A stretch of 64,000 bases of DNA from Limanda limanda (lineage: Eukaryota; Chordata; Actinopteri; Pleuronectiformes; Pleuronectidae): assembly GCF_963576545.1 (NCBI RefSeq), contig NW_026870578.1, positions 248,001 through 312,000 of the forward strand. The letters run 5' to 3'. The notes under the pieces were generated by a model that searched no databases, was not told the DNA's origin, and saw only the letters and a program-made list of their open reading frames with translations. The position numbers were made by a program, and so were the translations under genes. This document shows positions 10,133 to 23,632 of this stretch, one piece after another. Each line of letters opens with the position of its first letter. Position 1 is the first letter of the stretch.

Positions 10133-13100
10133 ACCCCATTTAGTGGGGGTAGAGCCTACTTTCAAGTCTCTCCGACCTTCACAAAAAAAGTTATTCAAGA
10201 ATATCTCTTTCTCCTATGTGCTTTCATCCCTAACCCTAACCCTAACCCTTCCGAAAGTCGGAGAAGCTCAAGGATGGTACCGATCGATGCGCGCTACCCC
10301 ATTTAGTGGGGGTAGAGCCTACTTGCAAGTCTCTCCGACCTTCACAAAAAAAGTTATTCAAGAATATCTCCTCAGATTTGGGGGAATTTCGTCGGTCGAC
10401 CTCTTCCGAAGGTCGTACAAGCTCAGGGATGGTACCAATCGATCCGCAGGACCCAAATTAGTCCAGATGCAACCACTTTCCAAGTCTCTCCGACCTTCAC
10501 AAAAAAAGTTATTCAAGAATATCTCTTTCTCCTATGTGCTTTCATCCCTAACCCTAACCCTAACCCTTCCGAAAGTCGGAGAAGCTCAAGGATGGTACCG
10601 ATCGATGCGCGCTACCCCATTTAGTGGGGGTAGAGCCTACTTGCAAGTCTCTCCGACCTTCACAAAAAAAGTTATTCAAGAATATCTCTTTCTCCTATGT
10701 GCTTTCATCCCTAACCCTAACCCTAACCCTTCCGAAAGTCGGAGAAGCTCAAGGATGGTACCGATCGATGCGCGCTACCCCATTTAGTGGGGGTAGAGCC
10801 TACTTGCAAGTCTCTCCGACCTTCACAAAAAAAGTTATTCAAGAATATCTCTTTCTCCTATGTGCTTTCATCCCTAACCCTAACCCTAACCCTTCCGAAA
10901 GTCGGAGAAGCTCAAGGATGGTACCGATCGATGCGCGCTACCCAATTTAGTGGGGGTAGAGCCTACTTGCAAGTCTCTCCGACCTTCAAAAAAAAGGTTA
11001 TTCAAGAATATCTCTTTCTCCTATGTGCTTTCATCCCTAACCCTAACCCTAACCCTTCCAAAAGTCGGAGAAGCTCAAGGATGGTACCGATCGATGCGCG
11101 CTACCACATTTAGTGGGGGTAGAGCCTACTTGCAAGTCTCTCCGACCTTCACAAAAAAAGTTATTCAAGAATATCTCCTCAGATTTGGGGGAATTTCGTC
11201 GGTCGACCTCTTCCGAAGGTCGTACAAGCTCGGGGATGGTACCAATCGATCCGCAGGACCCAAATTAGTCCAGATGCAACCACTTTCCAAGTCTCTCCGA
11301 CCTTCACAAAAAAAGTTATTCAAGAATATCTCTTTCTCCTATGTGCTTTCATCCCTAACCCTAACCCTAACCCTTCCGAAAGTCGGAGAAGCTCAAGGAT
11401 GGTACCGATCGATGTGCGCTACCCCATTTAGTGGGGGTAAAGCCTACTTGCAAGTCTCTCCGACCTTCACAAAAAAAGTTATTCAAGAATATCTCTTTCT
11501 CCTATGTGCTTTCATCCCTAACCCTAACCCTAACCCTTCCGAAAGTCGGAGAAGCTCAAGGATGGTACCGATCGATGCGCGCTACCCCATTTAGTGGGGG
11601 TAGAGCCTACTTGCAAGTCTCTCCGACCTTCACAAAAAAAGTTATTCAAGAATATCTCTTTCTCCTATGTGCTTTCATCCCTAACCCTAACCCTAACCCT
11701 TCCGAAAGTCGGAGAAGCTCAAGGATGGTACCGATCGATGCGCGCTACCCCATTTAGTGGGGGTAGAGCCTACTTGCAAGTCTCTCCGACCTTCACAAAA
11801 AAAGTTATTCAAGAATATCTCCTCAGATTTGGGGGAATTTCGTCGGTCGACCTCTTCCGAAGGTCGTACAAGCTCGGGGATGGTACCAATCGATCCGCAG
11901 GACCCAAATTAGTCCAGATGCAACCACTTTCCAAGTCTCTCCGACCTTCACAAAAAAAGTTATTCAAGAATATCTCTTTCTCCTATGTGCTTTCATCCCT
12001 AACCCTAACCCTAACCCTTCCGAAAGTCGGAGAAGCTCAAGGATGGTACCGATCGATGCGCGCTACCCCATTTAGTGGGGGTAGAGCCTACTTGCAAGTC
12101 TCTCCGACCTTCACAAAAAACGTTATTCAAGAATATCTCTTTCTCCTATGTGCTTTCATCCCTAACCCTAACCCTAACCCTTCCGAAAGTCGGAGAAGCT
12201 CAAGGATGGTACCGATCGATGCGCGCTACCCCATTTAGTGGGGGTAGAGCCTACTTGCAAGTCTCTCCGACCTTCACAAAAAAAGTTATTCAAGAATATC
12301 TCCTCAGATTTGGGGGAATTTCGTCGGTCGACCTCTTCCGAAGGTCGTACAAGCTCGGGGATGGTACCAATCGATCTGCAGGACCCAAATTAGTCCAGAT
12401 GCAACCACTTTCCAAGTCTCTCCGACCTTCACAAAAAAAGTTATTCAAGAATATCTCTTTCTCCTATGTGCTTTCATCCCTAACCCTAACCCTAACCCTT
12501 CCGAAAGTCGGAGAAGCTCAAGGATGGTACCGATCGATGCGCGCTACCCCATTTAGTGGGGGTAGAGCCTACTTGCAAGTCTCTCCGACCTTCACAAAAA
12601 AAGTTATTCAAGAATATCTCTTTCTCCTATGTGCTTTCATCCCTAACCCTAACCCTAACCCTTCCGAAAGTCGGAGAAGCTCAAGGATGGTACCGATCGA
12701 TGCGCGCTACCCCATTTAGTGGGGGTAGAGCCTACTTGCAAGTCTCTCCGACCTTCACAAAAAAAGTTATTCAAGAATATCTCCTCAGATTTGGGGGAAT
12801 TTCGTCGGTCGACCTCTTCCGAAGGTCGTACAAGCTCGGGGATGGTACCAATCGATCCGCAGGACCCAAATTAGTCCAGATGCAACCACTTTCCAAGTCT
12901 CTCCGACCTTCACAAAAAAAGTTATTCAAGAATATCTCTTTCTCCTATGTGCTTTCATCCCTAACCCTAACCCTAACCCTTCCGAAAGTCGGAGAAGCTC
13001 AAAGATGGTACCGATCGATGTGCGCTACCCCATTTAGTGGGGGTAGAGCCTACTTGCAAGTCTCTCCGACCTTCACAAAAAAAGTTATTCAAGAATATCT

Positions 13101-13765
13101 CTTTCTCCTATGTGCTTTCATCCCTAACCCTAACCCTAACCCTTCCGAAAGTCGGAGAAGCTCAAGGATGGTACCGATCGATGCGCGCTACCCCATTTAG
13201 TGGGGGTAGAGCCTACTTGCAAGTCTCTCCGACCTTCACAAAAAAAGTTATTCAAGAATATCTCCTCAGATTTGGGGGAATTTCGTCGGTCGACCTCTTC
13301 CGAAGGTCGTACAAGCTCGGGGATGGTACCAATCGATCCGCAGGACCCAAATTAGTCCAGATGCAACCACTTTCCAAGTCTCTCCGACCTTCACAAAAAA
13401 AGTTATTCAAGAATATCTCTTTCTCCTATGTGCTTTCATCCCTAACCCTAACCCTAACCCTTCCGAAAGTCGGAGAAGCTCAAGGATGGTACCGATCGAT
13501 GCGCGCTACCCCATTTAGTGGGGGTAGAGCCTACTTGCAAGTCTCTCCGACCTTCACAAAAAAAGTTATTCAAGAATATCTCTTTCTCCTATGTGCTTTC
13601 ATCCCTAACCCTAACCCTAACCCTTCCGAAAGTCGGAGAAGCTCAAGGATGGTACCGATCGATGCGCGCTACCCCATTTAGTGGGGGTAGAGCCTACTTG
13701 CAAGTCTCTCCGACCTTCACAAAAAAAGTTATTCAAGAATATCTCTTTCTCCTATGTGCTTTCAT

Positions 13766-13786
13766 CCCTAGCCCTAACGCTAACCC
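13766..13786 (-). repeat. Degenerate telomere block, locus 2
   Basis: In A unit 13671, with the same CCCTAG and ACGCTA double change as locus 1. The identical pair of changes indicates copying of one variant unit rather than independent mutation. Confidence 0.88.
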
Positions 13787-14409
13787 TTCCGAAAGTCGGA
13801 GAAGCTCAAGGATGGTACCGATCGATGCGCGCAACCCCATTTAGTGGGGGTAGAGCCTACTTGCAAGTCTCTCCGACCTTCACAAAAAAAGTTATTCAAG
13901 AATATCTCCTCAGATTTGGGGGAATTTCGTCGGTCGACCTCTTCCGAAGGTCGTACAAGCTCGGGGATGGTACCAATCGATCCGCAGGACCCAAATTAGT
14001 CCAGATGCAACCACTTTCCAAGTCTCTCCGACCTTCACAAAAAAAGTTATTCAAGAATATCTCTTTCTCCTATGTGCTTTCATCCCTAACCCTAACCCTA
14101 ACCCTTCCGAAAGTCGGAGAAGCTCAAGGATGGTACCGATCGATGCGCGCTACCCCATTTAGTGGGGGTAGAGCCTACTTGCAAGTCTCTCCGACCTTCA
14201 CAAAAAAAGTTATTCAAGAATATCTCTTTCTCCTATGTGCTTTCATCCCTAACCCTAACCCTAACCCTTCCGAAAGTCGGAGAAGCTCAAGGATGGTACC
14301 GATCGATGCGCGCTACCCCATTTAGTGGGGGTAGAGCCTACTTGCAAGTCTCTCCGACCTTCACAAAAAAAGTTATTCAAGAATATCTCTTTCTCCTATG
14401 TGCTTTCAT

Positions 14410-14430
14410 CCCTAGCCCTAACGCTAACCC
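14410..14430 (-). repeat. Degenerate telomere block, locus 3
   Basis: In A unit 14315, same double change. The following B unit has the GCTCTAGG variant, as after most other degenerate copies. Confidence 0.88.
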
Positions 14431-16977
14431 TTCCGAAAGTCGGAGAAGCTCAAGGATGGTACCGATCGATGCGCGCAACCCCATTTAGTGGGGGTAGAGC
14501 CTACTTGCAAGTCTCTCCGACCTTCACAAAAAAAGTTATTCAAGAATATCTCCTCAGATTTGGGGGAATTTCGTCGGTCGACCTCTTCCGAAGGTCGTAC
14601 AAGCTCTAGGATGGTACCAATCGATCCGCAGGACCCAAATTAGTCCAGATGCAACCACTTTCCAAGTCTCTCCGACCTTCACAAAAAAAGTTATTCAAGA
14701 ATATCTCTTTCTCCTATGTGCTTTCATCCCTAACCCTAACCCTAACCCTTCCGAAAGTCGGAGAAGCTCAAGGATGGTACCGATCGATGCGCGCTACCCC
14801 ATTTAGTGGGGGTAGAGCCTACTTGCAAGTCTCTCCGACCTTCACAAAAAACGTTATTCAAGAATATCTCTTTCTCCTATGTGCTTTCATCCCTAACCCT
14901 AACCCTAACCCTTCCGAAAGTCGGAGAAGCTCAAGGATGGTACCGATCGATGCGCGCTACCCCATTTAGTGGGGGTAGAGCCTACTTGCAAGTCTCTCCG
15001 ACCTTCACAAAAAAAGTTATTCAAGAATATCTCCTCAGATTTGGGGGAATTTCGTCGGTCGACCTCTTCTGAAGGTCGTACAAGCTCGGGGATGGTACCA
15101 ATCGATCTGCAGGACCCAAATTAGTCCAGATGCAACCACTTTCCAAGTCTCTCCGACCTTCACAAAAAAAGTTATTCAAGAATATCTCTTTCTCCTATGT
15201 GCTTTCATCCCTAACCCTAACCCTAACCCTTCCGAAAGTCGGAGAAGCTCAAGGATGGTACCGATCGATGCGCGCTACCCCATTTAGTGGGGGTAGAGCC
15301 TACTTGCAAGTCTCTCCGACCTTCACAAAAAACGTTATTCAAGAATATCTCTTTCTCCTATGTGCTTTCATCCCTAACCCTAACCCTAACCCTTCCGAAA
15401 GTCGGAGAAGCTCAAGGATGGTACCGATCGATGCGCGCTACCCCATTTAGTGGGGGTAGAGCCTACTTGCAAGTCTCTCCGACCTTCACAAAAAAAGTTA
15501 TTCAAGAATATCTCCTCAGATTTGGGGGAATTTCGTCGGTCGACCTCTTCCGAAGGTCGTACAAGCTCGGGGATGGTACCAATCGATCTGCAGGACCCAA
15601 ATTAGTCCAGATGCAACCACTTTCCAAGTCTCTCCGACCTTCACAAAAAAAGTTATTCAAGAATATCTCTTTCTCCTATGTGCTTTCATCCCTAACCCTA
15701 ACCCTAACCCTTCCGAAAGTCGGAGAAGCTCAAGGATGGTACCGATCGATGCGCGCTACCCCATTTAGTGGGGGTAGAGCCTACTTGCAAGTCTCTCCGA
15801 CCTTCACAAAAAACGTTATTCAAGAATATCTCTTTCTCCTATGTGCTTTCATCCCTAACCCTAACCCTAACCCTTCCGAAAGTCGGAGAAGCTCAAGGAT
15901 GGTACCGATCGATGCGCGCTACCCCATTTAGTGGGGGTAGAGCCTACTTGCAAGTCTCTCCGACCTTCACAAAAAAAGTTATTCAAGAATATCTCCTCAG
16001 ATTTGGGGGAATTTCGTCGGTCGACCTCTTCCGAAGGTCGTACAAGCTCGGGGATGGTACCAATCGATCCGCAGGACCCAAATTAGTCCAGATGCAACCA
16101 CTTTCCAAGTCTCTCCGACCTTCACAAAAAAAGTTATTCAAGAATATCTCTTTCTCCTATGTGCTTTCATCCCTAACCCTAACCCTAACCCTTCCGAAAG
16201 TCGGAGAAGCTCAAAGATGGTACCGATCGATGTGCGCTACCCCATTTAGTGGGGGTAGAGCCTACTTGCAAGTCTCTCCGACCTTCACAAAAAAAGTTAT
16301 TCAAGAATATCTCTTTCTCCTATGTGCTTTCATCCCTAACCCTAACCCTAACCCTTCCGAAAGTCGGAGAAGCTCAAGGATGGTACCGATCGATGCGCGC
16401 TACCCCATTTAGTGGGGGTAGAGCCTACTTGCAAGTCTCTCCGACCTTCACAAAAAAAGTTATTCAAGAATATCTCCTCAGATTTGGGGGAATTTCGTCG
16501 GTCGACCTCTTCCGAAGGTCGTACAAGCTCGGGGATGGTACCAATCGATCCGCAGGACCCAAATTAGTCCAGATGCAACCACTTTCCAAGTCTCTCCGAC
16601 CTTCACAAAAAAAGTTATTCAAGAATATCTCTTTCTCCTATGTGCTTTCATCCCTAACCCTAACCCTAACCCTTCCGAAAGTCGGAGAAGCTCAAGGATG
16701 GTACCGATCGATGCGCGCTACCCCATTTAGTGGGGGTAGAGCCTACTTGCAAGTCTCTCCGACCTTCACAAAAAAAGTTATTCAAGAATATCTCTTTCTC
16801 CTATGTGCTTTCATCCCTAACCCTAACCCTAACCCTTCCGAAAGTCGGAGAAGCTCAAGGATGGTACCGATCGATGCGCGCTACCCCATTTAGTGGGGGT
16901 AGAGCCTACTTGCAAGTCTCTCCGACCTTCACAAAAAAAGTTATTCAAGAATATCTCTTTCTCCTATGTGCTTTCAT

Positions 16978-16998
16978 CCCTAGCCCTAACGCTAACCC
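16978..16998 (-). repeat. Degenerate telomere block, locus 4
   Basis: In A unit 16883, same double change, 2568 bp after locus 3 and again followed by a GCTCTAGG B unit. Confidence 0.88.
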
Positions 16999-19132
16999 TT
17001 CCGAAAGTCGGAGAAGCTCAAGGATGGTACCGATCGATGCGCGCAACCCCATTTAGTGGGGGTAGAGCCTACTTGCAAGTCTCTCCGACCTTCACAAAAA
17101 AAGTTATTCAAGAATATCTCCTCAGATTTGGGGGAATTTCGTCGGTCGACCTCTTCCGAAGGTCGTACAAGCTCTAGGATGGTACCAATCGATCCGCAGG
17201 ACCCAAATTAGTCCAGATGCAACCACTTTCCAAGTCTCTCCGACCTTCACAAAAAAAGTTATTCAAGAATATCTCTTTCTCCTATGTGCTTTCATCCCTA
17301 ACCCTAACCCTAACCCTTCCGAAAGTCGGAGAAGCTCAAGGATGGTACCGATCGATGCGCGCTACCCCATTTAGTGGGGGTAGAGCCTACTTGCAAGTCT
17401 CTCCGACCTTCACAAAAAACGTTATTCAAGAATATCTCTTTCTCCTATGTGCTTTCATCCCTAACCCTAACCCTAACCCTTCCGAAAGTCGGAGAAGCTC
17501 AAGGATGGTACCGATCGATGCGCGCTACCCCATTTAGTGGGGGTAGAGCCTACTTGCAAGTCTCTCCGACCTTCACAAAAAAAGTTATTCAAGAATATCT
17601 CCTCAGATTTGGGGGAATTTCGTCGGTCGACCTCTTCTGAAGGTCGTACAAGCTCGGGGATGGTACCAATCGATCTGCAGGACCCAAATTAGTCCAGATG
17701 CAACCACTTTCCAAGTCTCTCCGACCTTCACAAAAAAAGTTATTCAAGAATATCTCTTTCTCCTATGTGCTTTCATCCCTAACCCTAACCCTAACCCTTC
17801 CGAAAGTCGGAGAAGCTCAAGGATGGTACCGATCGATGCGCGTTACCCCATTTAGTGGGGGTAGAGCCTACTTGCAAGTCTCTCCGACCTTCACAAAAAA
17901 AGTTATTCAAGAATATCTCTTTCTCCTATGTGCTTTCATCCCTAACCCTAACCCTAACCCTTCCGAAAGTCGGAGAAGCTCAAGGATGGTACCGATCGAT
18001 GCGCGCTACCCCATTTAGTGGGGGTAGAGCCTACTTGCAAGTCTCTCCGACCTTCACAAAAAAAGTTATTCAAGAATATCTCTTTCTCCTATGTGCTTTC
18101 ATCCCTAACCCTAACCCTAACCCTTCCGAAAGTCGGAGAAGCTCAAGGATGGTACCGATCGATGCGCGCAACCCCATTTAGTGGGGGTAGAGCCTACTTG
18201 CAAGTCTCTCCGACCTTCACAAAAAAAGTTATTCAAGAATATCTCCTCAGATTTGGGGGAATTTCGTCGGTCGACCTCTTCCGAAGGTCGTACAAGCTCG
18301 GGGATGGTACCAATCGATCCGCAGGACCCAAATTAGTCCAGATGCAACCACTTTCCAAGTCTCTCCGACCTTCACAAAAAAAGTTATTCAAGAATATCTC
18401 TTTCTCCTATGTGCTTTCATCCCTAACCCTAACCCTAACCCTTCCGAAAGTCGGAGAAGCTCAAGGATGGTACCGATCGATGCGCGCTACCCCATTTAGT
18501 GGGGGTAGAGCCTACTTGCAAGTCTCTCCGACCTTCACAAAAAAAGTTATTCAAGAATATCTCTTTCTCCTATGTGCTTTCATCCCTAACCCTAACCCTA
18601 ACCCTTCCGAAAGTCGGAGAAGCTCAAGGATGGTACCGATCGATGCGCGCTACCCCATTTAGTGGGGGTAGAGCCTACTTGCAAGTCTCTCCGACCTTCA
18701 CAAAAAAAGTTATTCAAGAATATCTCCTCAGATTTGGGGGAATTTCGTCGGTCGACCTCTTCCGAAGGTCGTACAAGCTCGGGGATGGTACCAATCGATC
18801 CGCAGGACCCAAATTAGTCCAGATGCAACCACTTTCCAAGTCTCTCCGACCTTCACAAAAAAAGTTATTCAAGAATATCTCTTTCTCCTATGTGCTTTCA
18901 TCCCTAACCCTAACCCTAACCCTTCCGAAAGTCGGAGAAGCTCAAGGATGGTACCGATCGATGCGCGCTACCCCATTTAGTGGGGGTAGAGCCTACTTGC
19001 AAGTCTCTCCGACCTTCACAAAAAAAGTTATTCAAGAATATCTCTTTCTCCTATGTGCTTTCATCCCTAACCCTAACCCTAACCCTTCCGAAAGTCGGAG
19101 AAGCTCAAGGATGGTACCGATCGATGCGCGCT

Positions 19133-21382
19133 ACCCCATTTAGTGGGGGTAGAGCCTACTTGCAAGTCTCTCCGACCTTCACAAAAAAAGTTATTCAAGA
19201 ATATCTCTTTCTCCTATGTGCTTTCATCCCTAACCCTAACCCTAACCCTTCCGAAAGTCGGAGAAGCTCAAGGATGGTACCGATCGATGCGCGCTACCCA
19301 ATTTAGTGGGGGTAGAGCCTACTTGCAAGTCTCTCCGACCTTCAAAAAAAAGGTTATTCAAGAATATCTCTTTCTCCTATGTGCTTTCATCCCTAACCCT
19401 AACCCTAACCCTTCCAAAAGTCGGAGAAGCTCAAGGATGGTACCGATCGATGCGCGCTACCCCATTTAGTGGGGGTAGAGCCTACTTGCAAGTCTCTCCG
19501 ACCTTCACAAAAAAAGTTATTCAAGAATATCTCCTCAGATTTGGGGGAATTTCGTCGGTCGACCTCTTCCGAAGGTCGTACAAGCTCGGGGATGGTACCA
19601 ATCGATCCGCAGGACCCAAATTAGTCCAGATGCAACCACTTTCCAAGTCTCTCCGACCTTCACAAAAAAAGTTATTCAAGAATATCTCTTTCTCCTATGT
19701 GCTTTCATCCCTAACCCTAACCCTAACCCTTCCGAAAGTCGGAGAAGCTCAAGGATGGTACCGATCGATGTGCGCTACCCCATTTAGTGGGGGTAAAGCC
19801 TACTTGCAAGTCTCTCCGACCTTCACAAAAAAAGTTATTCAAGAATATCTCTTTCTCCTATGTGCTTTCATCCCTAACCCTAACCCTAACCCTTCCGAAA
19901 GTCGGAGAAGCTCAAGGATGGTACCGATCGATGCGCGCTACCCCATTTAGTGGGGGTAGAGCCTACTTGCAAGTCTCTCCGACCTTCACAAAAAAAGTTA
20001 TTCAAGAATATCTCCTCAGATTTGGGGGAATTTCGTCGGTCGACCTCTTCCGAAGGTCGTACAAGCTCGGGGATGGTACCAATCGATCCGCAGGACCCAA
20101 ATTAGTCCAGATGCAACCACTTTTCAAGTCTCTCCGACCTTCACAAAAAAAGTTATTCAAGAATATCTCTTTCTCCTATGTGCTTTCATCCCTAACCCTA
20201 ACCCTAACCCTTCCGAAAGTCGGAGAAGCTCAAGGATGGTACCGATCGATGCGCGCTACCCCATTTAGTGGGGGTAGAGCCTACTTGCAAGTCTCTCCGA
20301 CCTTCACAAAAAAAGTTATTCAAGAATATCTCTTTCTCCTATGTGCTTTCATCCCTAACCCTAACCCTAACCCTTCCGAAAGTCGGAGAAGCTCAAGGAT
20401 GGTACCGATCGATGCGCGCTACCCCATTTAGTGGGGGTAGAGCCTACTTGCAAGTCTCTCCGACCTTCACAAAAAAAGTTATTCAAGAATATCTCCTCAG
20501 ATTTGGGGGAATTTCGTCGGTCGACCTCTTCCGAAGGTCGTACAAGCTTGGGGATGGTACCAATCGATCCGCAGGACCCAAATTAGTCCAGATGCAACCA
20601 CTTTCCAAGTCTCTCCGACCTTCACAAAAAAAGTTATTCAAGAATATCTCTTTCTCCTATGTGCTTTCATCCCTAACCCTAACCCTAACCCTTCCGAAAG
20701 TCGGAGAAGCTCAAGGATGGTACCGATCGATGCGCGCTACCCCATTTAGTGGGGGTAGAGCCTACTTGCAAGTCTCTCCGACCTTCACAAAAAAAGTTAT
20801 TCAAGAATATCTCCTCAGATTTGGGGGAATTTCGTCGGTCGACCTCTTCCGAAGGTCGTACAAGCTCGGGGATGGTACCAATCGATCCGCAGGACCCAAA
20901 TTAGTCCAGATGCAACCACTTTCCAAGTCTCTCCGACCTTCACAAAAAAAGTTATTCAAGAATATCTCTTTCTCCTATGTGCTTTCATCCCTAACCCTAA
21001 CCCTAACCCTTCCAAAAGTCGGAGAAGCTCAAGGATGGTACCGATCGATGCGCGCTACCCCATTTAGTGGGGGTAGAGCCTACTTGCAAGTCTCTCCGAC
21101 CTTCACAAAAAAAGTTATTCAAGAATATCTCTTTCTCCTATGTGCTTTCATCCCTAACCCTAACCCTAACCCTTCCGAAAGTCGGAGAAGCTCAAGGATG
21201 GTACCGATCGATGCGCGCTACCCCATTTAGTGGGGGTAGAGCCTACTTGCAAGTCTCTCCGACCTTCACAAAAAAAGTTATTCAAGAATATCTCTTTCTC
21301 CTATGTGCTTTCATCCCTAACCCTAACCCTAACCCTTCCGAAAGTCGGAGAAGCTCAAGGATGGTACCGATCGATGCGCGCT
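19133..21382 (+). repeat. 2250-bp tandem segmental duplication, copy 1
   Basis: Unit order A A B C A B C A B C B C A A, followed directly by the same order at offset 2250. Includes the marker A unit (19296), the GGGGTAAAGCC unit (19777), the TTTTCAAGTC variant in C (20095), GCTTGGGGATGG in B (20421) and CCAAAAGTC in C (20894). All of these recur 2250 bp later. Confidence 0.88.
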
Positions 21383-23632
21383 ACCCCATTTAGTGGGGGT
21401 AGAGCCTACTTGCAAGTCTCTCCGACCTTCACAAAAAAAGTTATTCAAGAATATCTCTTTCTCCTATGTGCTTTCATCCCTAACCCTAACCCTAACCCTT
21501 CCGAAAGTCGGAGAAGCTCAAGGATGGTACCGATCGATGCGCGCTACCCAATTTAGTGGGGGTAGAGCCTACTTGCAAGTCTCTCCGACCTTCAAAAAAA
21601 AGGTTATTCAAGAATATCTCTTTCTCCTATGTGCTTTCATCCCTAACCCTAACCCTAACCCTTCCAAAAGTCGGAGAAGCTCAAGGATGGTACCGATCGA
21701 TGCGCGCTACCCCATTTAGTGGGGGTAGAGCCTACTTGCAAGTCTCTCCGACCTTCACAAAAAAAGTTATTCAAGAATATCTCCTCAGATTTGGGGGAAT
21801 TTCGTCGGTCGACCTCTTCCGAAGGTCGTACAAGCTCGGGGATGGTACCAATCGATCCGCAGGACCCAAATTAGTCCAGATGCAACCACTTTCCAAGTCT
21901 CTCCGACCTTCACAAAAAAAGTTATTCAAGAATATCTCTTTCTCCTATGTGCTTTCATCCCTAACCCTAACCCTAACCCTTCCGAAAGTCGGAGAAGCTC
22001 AAGGATGGTACCGATCGATGTGCGCTACCCCATTTAGTGGGGGTAAAGCCTACTTGCAAGTCTCTCCGACCTTCACAAAAAAAGTTATTCAAGAATATCT
22101 CTTTCTCCTATGTGCTTTCATCCCTAACCCTAACCCTAACCCTTCCGAAAGTCGGAGAAGCTCAAGGATGGTACCGATCGATGCGCGCTACCCCATTTAG
22201 TGGGGGTAGAGCCTACTTGCAAGTCTCTCCGACCTTCACAAAAAAAGTTATTCAAGAATATCTCCTCAGATTTGGGGGAATTTCGTCGGTCGACCTCTTC
22301 CGAAGGTCGTACAAGCTCGGGGATGGTACCAATCGATCCGCAGGACCCAAATTAGTCCAGATGCAACCACTTTTCAAGTCTCTCCGACCTTCACAAAAAA
22401 AGTTATTCAAGAATATCTCTTTCTCCTATGTGCTTTCATCCCTAACCCTAACCCTAACCCTTCCGAAAGTCGGAGAAGCTCAAGGATGGTACCGATCGAT
22501 GCGCGCTACCCCATTTAGTGGGGGTAGAGCCTACTTGCAAGTCTCTCCGACCTTCACAAAAAAAGTTATTCAAGAATATCTCTTTCTCCTATGTGCTTTC
22601 ATCCCTAACCCTAACCCTAACCCTTCCGAAAGTCGGAGAAGCTCAAGGATGGTACCGATCGATGCGCGCTACCCCATTTAGTGGGGGTAGAGCCTACTTG
22701 CAAGTCTCTCCGACCTTCACAAAAAAAGTTATTCAAGAATATCTCCTCAGATTTGGGGGAATTTCGTCGGTCGACCTCTTCCGAAGGTCGTACAAGCTTG
22801 GGGATGGTACCAATCGATCCGCAGGACCCAAATTAGTCCAGATGCAACCACTTTCCAAGTCTCTCCGACCTTCACAAAAAAAGTTATTCAAGAATATCTC
22901 TTTCTCCTATGTGCTTTCATCCCTAACCCTAACCCTAACCCTTCCGAAAGTCGGAGAAGCTCAAGGATGGTACCGATCGATGCGCGCTACCCCATTTAGT
23001 GGGGGTAGAGCCTACTTGCAAGTCTCTCCGACCTTCACAAAAAAAGTTATTCAAGAATATCTCCTCAGATTTGGGGGAATTTCGTCGGTCGACCTCTTCC
23101 GAAGGTCGTACAAGCTCGGGGATGGTACCAATCGATCCGCAGGACCCAAATTAGTCCAGATGCAACCACTTTCCAAGTCTCTCCGACCTTCACAAAAAAA
23201 GTTATTCAAGAATATCTCTTTCTCCTATGTGCTTTCATCCCTAACCCTAACCCTAACCCTTCCAAAAGTCGGAGAAGCTCAAGGATGGTACCGATCGATG
23301 CGCGCTACCCCATTTAGTGGGGGTAGAGCCTACTTGCAAGTCTCTCCGACCTTCACAAAAAAAGTTATTCAAGAATATCTCTTTCTCCTATGTGCTTTCA
23401 TCCCTAACCCTAACCCTAACCCTTCCGAAAGTCGGAGAAGCTCAAGGATGGTACCGATCGATGCGCGCTACCCCATTTAGTGGGGGTAGAGCCTACTTGC
23501 AAGTCTCTCCGACCTTCACAAAAAAAGTTATTCAAGAATATCTCTTTCTCCTATGTGCTTTCATCCCTAACCCTAACCCTAACCCTTCCGAAAGTCGGAG
23601 AAGCTCAAGGATGGTACCGATCGATGCGCGCT
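21383..23632 (+). repeat. 2250-bp tandem segmental duplication, copy 2
   Basis: Second copy with the same ordered set of rare variants (marker A at 21546, GGGGTAAAGCC at 22027, TTTTCAAGTC near 22371, GCTTGGGG near 22796, CCAAAAGTC near 23263). The next marker A unit, at 23633, begins the following stretch. Confidence 0.88.

Larger units (their letters stand above)
1..11583 (+). repeat. Satellite 1 region 1: unit map
   Basis: A units start at 1 (first base missing), 163, 644, 1125, 1288, 1451, 1932, 2413, 3212, 3375, 3538, 4019, 4818, 4981, 5462, 5943, 6106, 6587, 7068, 7231, 7394, 7557, 8038, 8201, 8682, 9163, 9326, 9489, 9652, 10133, 10614, 10777, 10940 and 11421. B units start at 326, 807, 1614, 2095, 2576, 2894, 3701, 4182, 4500, 5144, 5625, 6269, 6750, 7720, 8364, 8845, 9815, 10296 and 11103, each followed by C 155 bp later. 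From 1125 onward the unit order and variants match 21220-29583: offset 20095 up to about 7.5 kb, then 18000 beyond about 9.5 kb. The 2095 difference is the tandem duplication described below. Confidence 0.9.
11584..18969 (+). repeat. Satellite 1 region 2: most regular A-B-C (481-bp) stretch
   Basis: A starts: 11584, 12065, 12546, 13027, 13508, 13671, 14152, 14315, 14796, 15277, 15758, 16239, 16720, 16883, 17364, 17845, 18008, 18489. B starts: 11747, 12228, 12709, 13190, 13834, 14478, 14959, 15440, 15921, 16402, 17046, 17527, 18171, 18652, each followed by C. Here 481-bp trimers run almost unbroken. Shared rare variants show internal copies. TTCTGAAGG at about 15068 and 17636 is offset 2568. 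The AAAGATGG...GATGTGCG pair near 13003 and 16215 is offset 3212. GCTCTAGG recurs at about 14604 and 17172 (offset 2568). Confidence 0.88.
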